From Mixta intestinalis (GTDB taxonomy: Bacteria; Pseudomonadota; Gammaproteobacteria; Enterobacterales; Enterobacteriaceae), in NCBI RefSeq assembly GCF_009914055.1, contig NZ_CP028271.1, positions 2,542,001-2,606,000 on the forward strand: 64,000 nt of DNA. The letters are read 5' to 3'. Below the pieces are notes generated by a model that was not told the DNA's origin, did no database searches, and saw only the letters and a program-made list of their open reading frames with translations. Position numbers and translations under genes: made by a program. Below are positions 60,855 through 64,000 of the stretch, piece by piece (within the stretch, counting starts at the first letter, position 1; each line of letters opens with the position of its first letter).

Positions 60855-61733
60855 ATGAACAAACCTTTCCAGTGCATCGGCATCGTTGGCCACCCACGTC
60901 ATCCTACTGCTTTGACCACCCATGAGATGCTCTGGCGCTGGCTCAGTGAGAAAGGGTATGACGTTATTGTCGAGCAACAAATCGCGCGCGAGCTGTCACT
61001 GGAACAGGTTCAAACCGGATCGCTGGCGGATATAGGGCAGCGGGCCGATCTGGCCGTTGTCGTTGGCGGCGATGGCAATATGCTGGGTGCCGCACGCGTA
61101 CTGGCGCGTTACGACATTAAAGTTATCGGTATTAACCGTGGCAATCTGGGTTTTCTCACCGATCTCGATCCGGACAACGCGCAGCAACAGCTGGATGATG
61201 TGCTGCGTGGTGACTATATCTGCGAAAAACGCTTTTTGCTGGAGGCGCGGGTCTGCCGTGGCGACGGCGCGCCGCGTATCGGCACTGCAATTAACGAGGT
61301 GGTGCTGCATCCAGGCAAAGTGGCACACATGATCGAATTTGAGGTATATATTGATGAGAGCTTTGCCTTCTCTCAGCGTTCTGACGGCCTGATCATCTCC
61401 ACACCTACCGGCTCTACCGCTTATTCGCTTTCAGCGGGCGGCCCGATCTTAACGCCTTCGCTTGATGCTATCGCGCTGGTGCCGATGTTCCCGCATACGC
61501 TTTCCGCCCGCCCGCTGGTGATAAACAGCAGCAGCACTATCCGTCTGCGTTTTTCCCATATGCGTAATGACCTCGAAATCAGCTGTGATAGCCAGATCGC
61601 GCTGCCTATTCAGGAGGGCGAAGACGTGCTGGTAAAACGGAGTGATTACCACCTGAGCCTGATTCATCCCAGGAATTACAGTTACTTCAATACGCTTAGC
61701 TCTAAATTAGGGTGGTCCAAAAAATTATTTTAA
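60855..61733 (+). CDS. nadK: NAD kinase
   Basis: Phosphorylates NAD to NADP, the only de novo NADP source. The 292-residue protein (E. coli 292) has the GGDGN motif at 71-75 with the catalytic Asp, and the second motif PTGSTAYSLSAGGPI (about 177-191). GAGG precedes the ATG. It is divergent from grpE and followed by recN after 87 bases. Confidence 0.98.
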   Translation: MNKPFQCIGIVGHPRHPTALTTHEMLWRWLSEKGYDVIVEQQIARELSLEQVQTGSLADIGQRADLAVVVGGDGNMLGAARVLARYDIKVIGINRGNLGFLTDLDPDNAQQQLDDVLRGDYICEKRFLLEARVCRGDGAPRIGTAINEVVLHPGKVAHMIEFEVYIDESFAFSQRSDGLIISTPTGSTAYSLSAGGPILTPSLDAIALVPMFPHTLSARPLVINSSSTIRLRFSHMRNDLEISCDSQIALPIQEGEDVLVKRSDYHLSLIHPRNYSYFNTLSSKLGWSKKLF

Positions 61734-61750
61734 AAAGCGGGGCGCGCTAC

Positions 61751-61778
61751 TTTACTGGATAAAAAACCAGTTTATACT
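61751..61778 (+). promoter_or_regulatory. recN promoter
   Basis: TTTACT (61751-61756) and TATACT (61773-61778), 16 bases apart. The first SOS box lies between the hexamers. Confidence 0.6.
61755..61770 (+). promoter_or_regulatory. LexA (SOS) box 1 at recN
   Basis: CTGGATAAAAAACCAG has the CTG-N10-CAG core of a LexA box. It occupies the same place relative to the promoter as the main E. coli recN box. Confidence 0.65.
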
Positions 61779-61794
61779 GTACGAAAAACCATGT

Positions 61795-61810
61795 CTGTGT
61801 TTATGTACAG
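61795..61810 (+). promoter_or_regulatory. LexA (SOS) box 2 at recN
   Basis: CTGTGTTTATGTACAG has the full CTGT-N8-ACAG pattern and lies just before the recN ribosome site. Two boxes suggest tight repression and strong induction by DNA damage. Confidence 0.8.
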
Positions 61811-61820
61811 GAAGGCGCAT

Positions 61821-63482
61821 ATGCTGGCCCAACTCACTATCAGTAATTTTGCTATTGTTCGCGAGCTGGAAATTGATTTTCAACGTGGCATGACCGCGAT
61901 TACCGGTGAAACCGGTGCCGGTAAATCTATCGCTATTGATGCGTTGGGCCTCTGTCTGGGCGGGCGTGCCGAAGCGGATATGGTACGTCAGGGTGCCACT
62001 CGTGCCGATCTTTGCGCTCGCTTTAACCTTAAAGATACCCCTTCTGCCCAGCGCTGGCTGGAAGAAAATCAGCTGGATGACGGTCAGGAGTGTCTATTGC
62101 GCCGGGTAATCAGCAGTGACGGGCGCTCACGCGGATTTATCAACGGTACGGCGGTGCCGCTTTCACAACTGCGCGATTTGGGCCAGCTGTTGATTCAGAT
62201 TCATGGCCAGCATGCTCATCAGCTACTGCTGAAACCAGAACATCAAAAATCGCTGCTTGATGCCTATGCCGATCTTCCGCTGCTGATGCAAAGCATGGCG
62301 GCTAACTACCGTCAGTGGAACCAAAGCTGTCGTGCGCTGGCGCAGCATCAACAACAGATGCAGGAGCGCGAAGCGCGCCGCGAGCTGCTGCAATATCAGC
62401 TGAAAGAGCTGAACGAATTCGCTCCACAGGCGGGCGAGTTTGAGCAGATCGATGAGGAGTACAAACGTCTCGCTAACAGCGGTCAGCTATTATCAACCAG
62501 CCAACAGGCGCTGCATTTGCTGGCGGATGGCGACGACAGCAACCTGCAAAGTCTGCTCTATACCGCACGTCAGATGATGGGCGAACTGGTGAGTATGGAT
62601 GAAAAACTGGGCAGCGTGCTGAATATGCTGGAAGAAGCGGCAATTCAAATCAGTGAGGCAAGCGACGAGCTGCGTCATTATTGCGACCGTCTCGATCTCG
62701 ACCCAAACCGTCTTTATGAGCTGGAACAGCGCCTGTCGCGTCAAATCAGCCTGGCGCGTAAACACCATGTCGCACCGGAAGCGCTGCCCGCGTTCTATCA
62801 GCAACTGCTGGAAGAAGAGCAGCTGCTCTCGCAGCAGGAGAGCGATCAGGAAGCGCTGAGCATGGCGGTTACGCAGCATCATCAGGCTGCGCTGGCCAGC
62901 GCGCAGAAGTTACATGAACAGCGTGCACACTTTGCACAAGAGCTTACGCAGCTGATTACTGAAAGCATGCACGCGCTCTCAATGCCGCACGGCCAGTTTA
63001 TGATTAACGTCCAGTTCAATCCCGATCAGTTGACCGCCGAAGGTGCCGATCGTATCGATTTCCGTGTAAGTACTAACCCCGGTCAGCCGTTACAGCCGCT
63101 GGCAAAAGTGGCTTCCGGCGGCGAGCTGTCGCGTATTGCATTAGCGATTCAGGTAATTACCGCCCGTAAGATGGATACGCCAGCGCTGATTTTCGATGAG
63201 GTGGATGTCGGTATCAGTGGCCCAACGGCGGCGGTAGTCGGCAAGCTGCTGCGTCAGCTGGGCGAATCAACACAGGTGATGTGCGTCACTCACCTGCCAC
63301 AGGTGGCAGGCTGTGGTCACCACCATTTCTTTGTCAGCAAAGAGACTGATGGCGCGATGACCGAAACGCATATGCAGCCGCTGGATAAGCGTGCACGCCT
63401 ACAGGAACTGGCGCGTCTGCTCGGCGGCAGCGAGGTAACGCGCAATACGCTGGCGAATGCTAAAGAGCTTTTAGCCGCCTGA
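61821..63482 (+). CDS. recN: DNA repair protein RecN
   Basis: SMC-like ATPase that protects and tethers DNA ends during double-strand-break repair. The 553-residue protein (same as E. coli) has Walker A GETGAGKS at 29-36. A long coiled-coil middle (about 155-385) is followed by the ABC signature ASGGELSRIALAIQ and Walker B ALIFDEVDVGISG. The ATG at 61821 follows AGGAAGG and gives the family N-terminus MLAQLTISNFAIV; in-frame ATGs upstream overlap SOS box 2. Confidence 0.98.
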   Translation: MLAQLTISNFAIVRELEIDFQRGMTAITGETGAGKSIAIDALGLCLGGRAEADMVRQGATRADLCARFNLKDTPSAQRWLEENQLDDGQECLLRRVISSDGRSRGFINGTAVPLSQLRDLGQLLIQIHGQHAHQLLLKPEHQKSLLDAYADLPLLMQSMAANYRQWNQSCRALAQHQQQMQEREARRELLQYQLKELNEFAPQAGEFEQIDEEYKRLANSGQLLSTSQQALHLLADGDDSNLQSLLYTARQMMGELVSMDEKLGSVLNMLEEAAIQISEASDELRHYCDRLDLDPNRLYELEQRLSRQISLARKHHVAPEALPAFYQQLLEEEQLLSQQESDQEALSMAVTQHHQAALASAQKLHEQRAHFAQELTQLITESMHALSMPHGQFMINVQFNPDQLTAEGADRIDFRVSTNPGQPLQPLAKVASGGELSRIALAIQVITARKMDTPALIFDEVDVGISGPTAAVVGKLLRQLGESTQVMCVTHLPQVAGCGHHHFFVSKETDGAMTETHMQPLDKRARLQELARLLGGSEVTRNTLANAKELLAA

Positions 63483-63500
63483 TATGCACTTTTTTACATT

Positions 63501-63596
63501 CCTGCGGTCATATGCTTGCTCTGTAAAGGTTTCCAACTGCGGTCAGGTTTATTATTATCGACAGCTTGTCGCCTGAATGAATACCATGACCGCAGG
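63501..63596. repeat. Inverted and direct CTGCGGTCA repeats before bamE
   Basis: CCTGCGGTCAT (63501-63511) and its exact complement ATGACCGCAGG (63586-63596) flank the recN-bamE spacer. A third copy, ACTGCGGTCAG (63536-63546), is in direct orientation. No T-run follows; function unknown. Confidence 0.55.
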
Positions 63597-63665
63597 CTGA
63601 GTTCAGACCGTGCTGGCACCCGACTCGCCTGAGAAAGGCGTTGAGCCCAAAAAAGGAATGTATAG

Positions 63666-64000
63666 ATGCGCTGTAAAACGCTGACTGCTGCTGCAGTGTT
63701 ACTTCTCATGATGACTGCTGGCTGTTCCACTCTGGAGCGCGTGGTTTACCGTCCTGATATCAATCAGGGTAATTACCTGACCTCTACCGATGTCGCTAAG
63801 CTGCGCGTTGGCATGACTAAACAGCAGGTCGCTTATACGCTGGGTACGCCGATGATGAGCGATCCTTTCGGCAGTAGCACCTGGTATTACGTATTCCGCC
63901 AGCAGCCTGGCCATGAAAAAGTTTCTCAACAGACGCTGACGCTGACTTTCGACAGCAGCGACGTACTGACCAACATTGATAATAAACCGAACCTGAGCGG
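63666..64000 (+). CDS. bamE: Outer membrane assembly factor BamE, nearly complete (cut by window edge)
   Basis: Small lipoprotein of the BAM complex that helps insert beta-barrel proteins into the outer membrane. The frame MRCKTLTAAAVLLLMMTAGC has a type II signal with lipobox Cys20. The SmpA/OmlA fold (about 38-108; RVGMTKQQVAYTLGTPMMSDPF, then WYYVFRQQPG) follows. It runs open to base 64000 at residue 111; E. coli BamE has 113, so only the last few codons and the stop are missing. Confidence 0.96.
   Translation, partial: MRCKTLTAAAVLLLMMTAGCSTLERVVYRPDINQGNYLTSTDVAKLRVGMTKQQVAYTLGTPMMSDPFGSSTWYYVFRQQPGHEKVSQQTLTLTFDSSDVLTNIDNKPNLS

Noticed and set aside
1..64000. CRISPR arrays, tRNA or rRNA genes, insertion sequences, prophage genes, toxin-antitoxin or defence islands
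   Set aside because: Reading through the gaps and frames showed none; nearly all DNA is accounted for by conserved housekeeping genes and their control regions.

Overview
The window is a stretch of enterobacterial chromosome. Protein sequences and gene order closely track the Escherichia coli hisS-to-bamE part of the map, but several genes diverge, are inserted or are missing. The sequence is moderately GC-rich. The presence of pilW between rlmN and rodZ, a ZevAB-like pair at suhB, and the direct ung/grpE junction point to the Erwiniaceae (Pantoea, Mixta or Erwinia type). That assignment is inferred from recall of families and gene order, not from a search. No rRNA, tRNA, prophage, insertion sequence or CRISPR array was seen. 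About 55 protein genes are present; hisS (left edge) and bamE (right edge) are cut by the window.

Layout. 1-5780 (minus): hisS, ispG, rodZ, pilW, rlmN, ndk, covering translation, isoprenoid synthesis, cell shape and pili. 5958-13286 (minus): pbpC and yfhM, the peptidoglycan synthase and alpha-2-macroglobulin pair. 13603-16762: sseA facing sseB, then pepB. 16809-22366 (minus): the full ISC iron-sulfur operon iscR-iscS-iscU-iscA-hscB-hscA-fdx-iscX, with two IscR-type sites upstream of iscR. 22504-24156: trmJ divergent from suhB. 24212-25860: a NicO-type metal transporter with a DUF1007 partner. 25983-31284: csiE, an orphan hcaT, glyA, hmp. 31321-36073: an Asp/Glu racemase family gene, then glnB, glrR, qseG, glrK. 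36172-36392: the small RNA gene glmY with a sigma54-type promoter and upstream GlrR boxes. 36697-44929: purL, mltF, tadA, pgpC, an RpiR-type regulator and yfhL. 44942-51352 (minus): acpS, pdxJ, recO, era, rnc, lepB, lepA. 51591-54267 (minus): the envelope-stress operon rpoE-rseA-rseB-rseC. 54711-63482: nadB, trmN, srmB, grcA, ung, grpE, nadK, recN. 63666 to the end: bamE.

Most of the sequence is conserved housekeeping DNA, so the value lies in the control regions. Read directly from the bases are: PurR boxes at glyA and purL, an NsrR box at hmp, two NadR boxes at nadB, two FNR boxes at grcA, SOS boxes at recN, a sigma32 promoter at grpE, a sigmaE promoter and possible leader ORF at rpoE, and a long stem in the rnc leader that fits RNase III autoregulation. 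GlrK-QseG-GlrR and GlmY form a local circuit. The least explained structure is a 114-bp nested inverted repeat next to the 3' end of grcA. I found no convincing wholly new multi-gene system.
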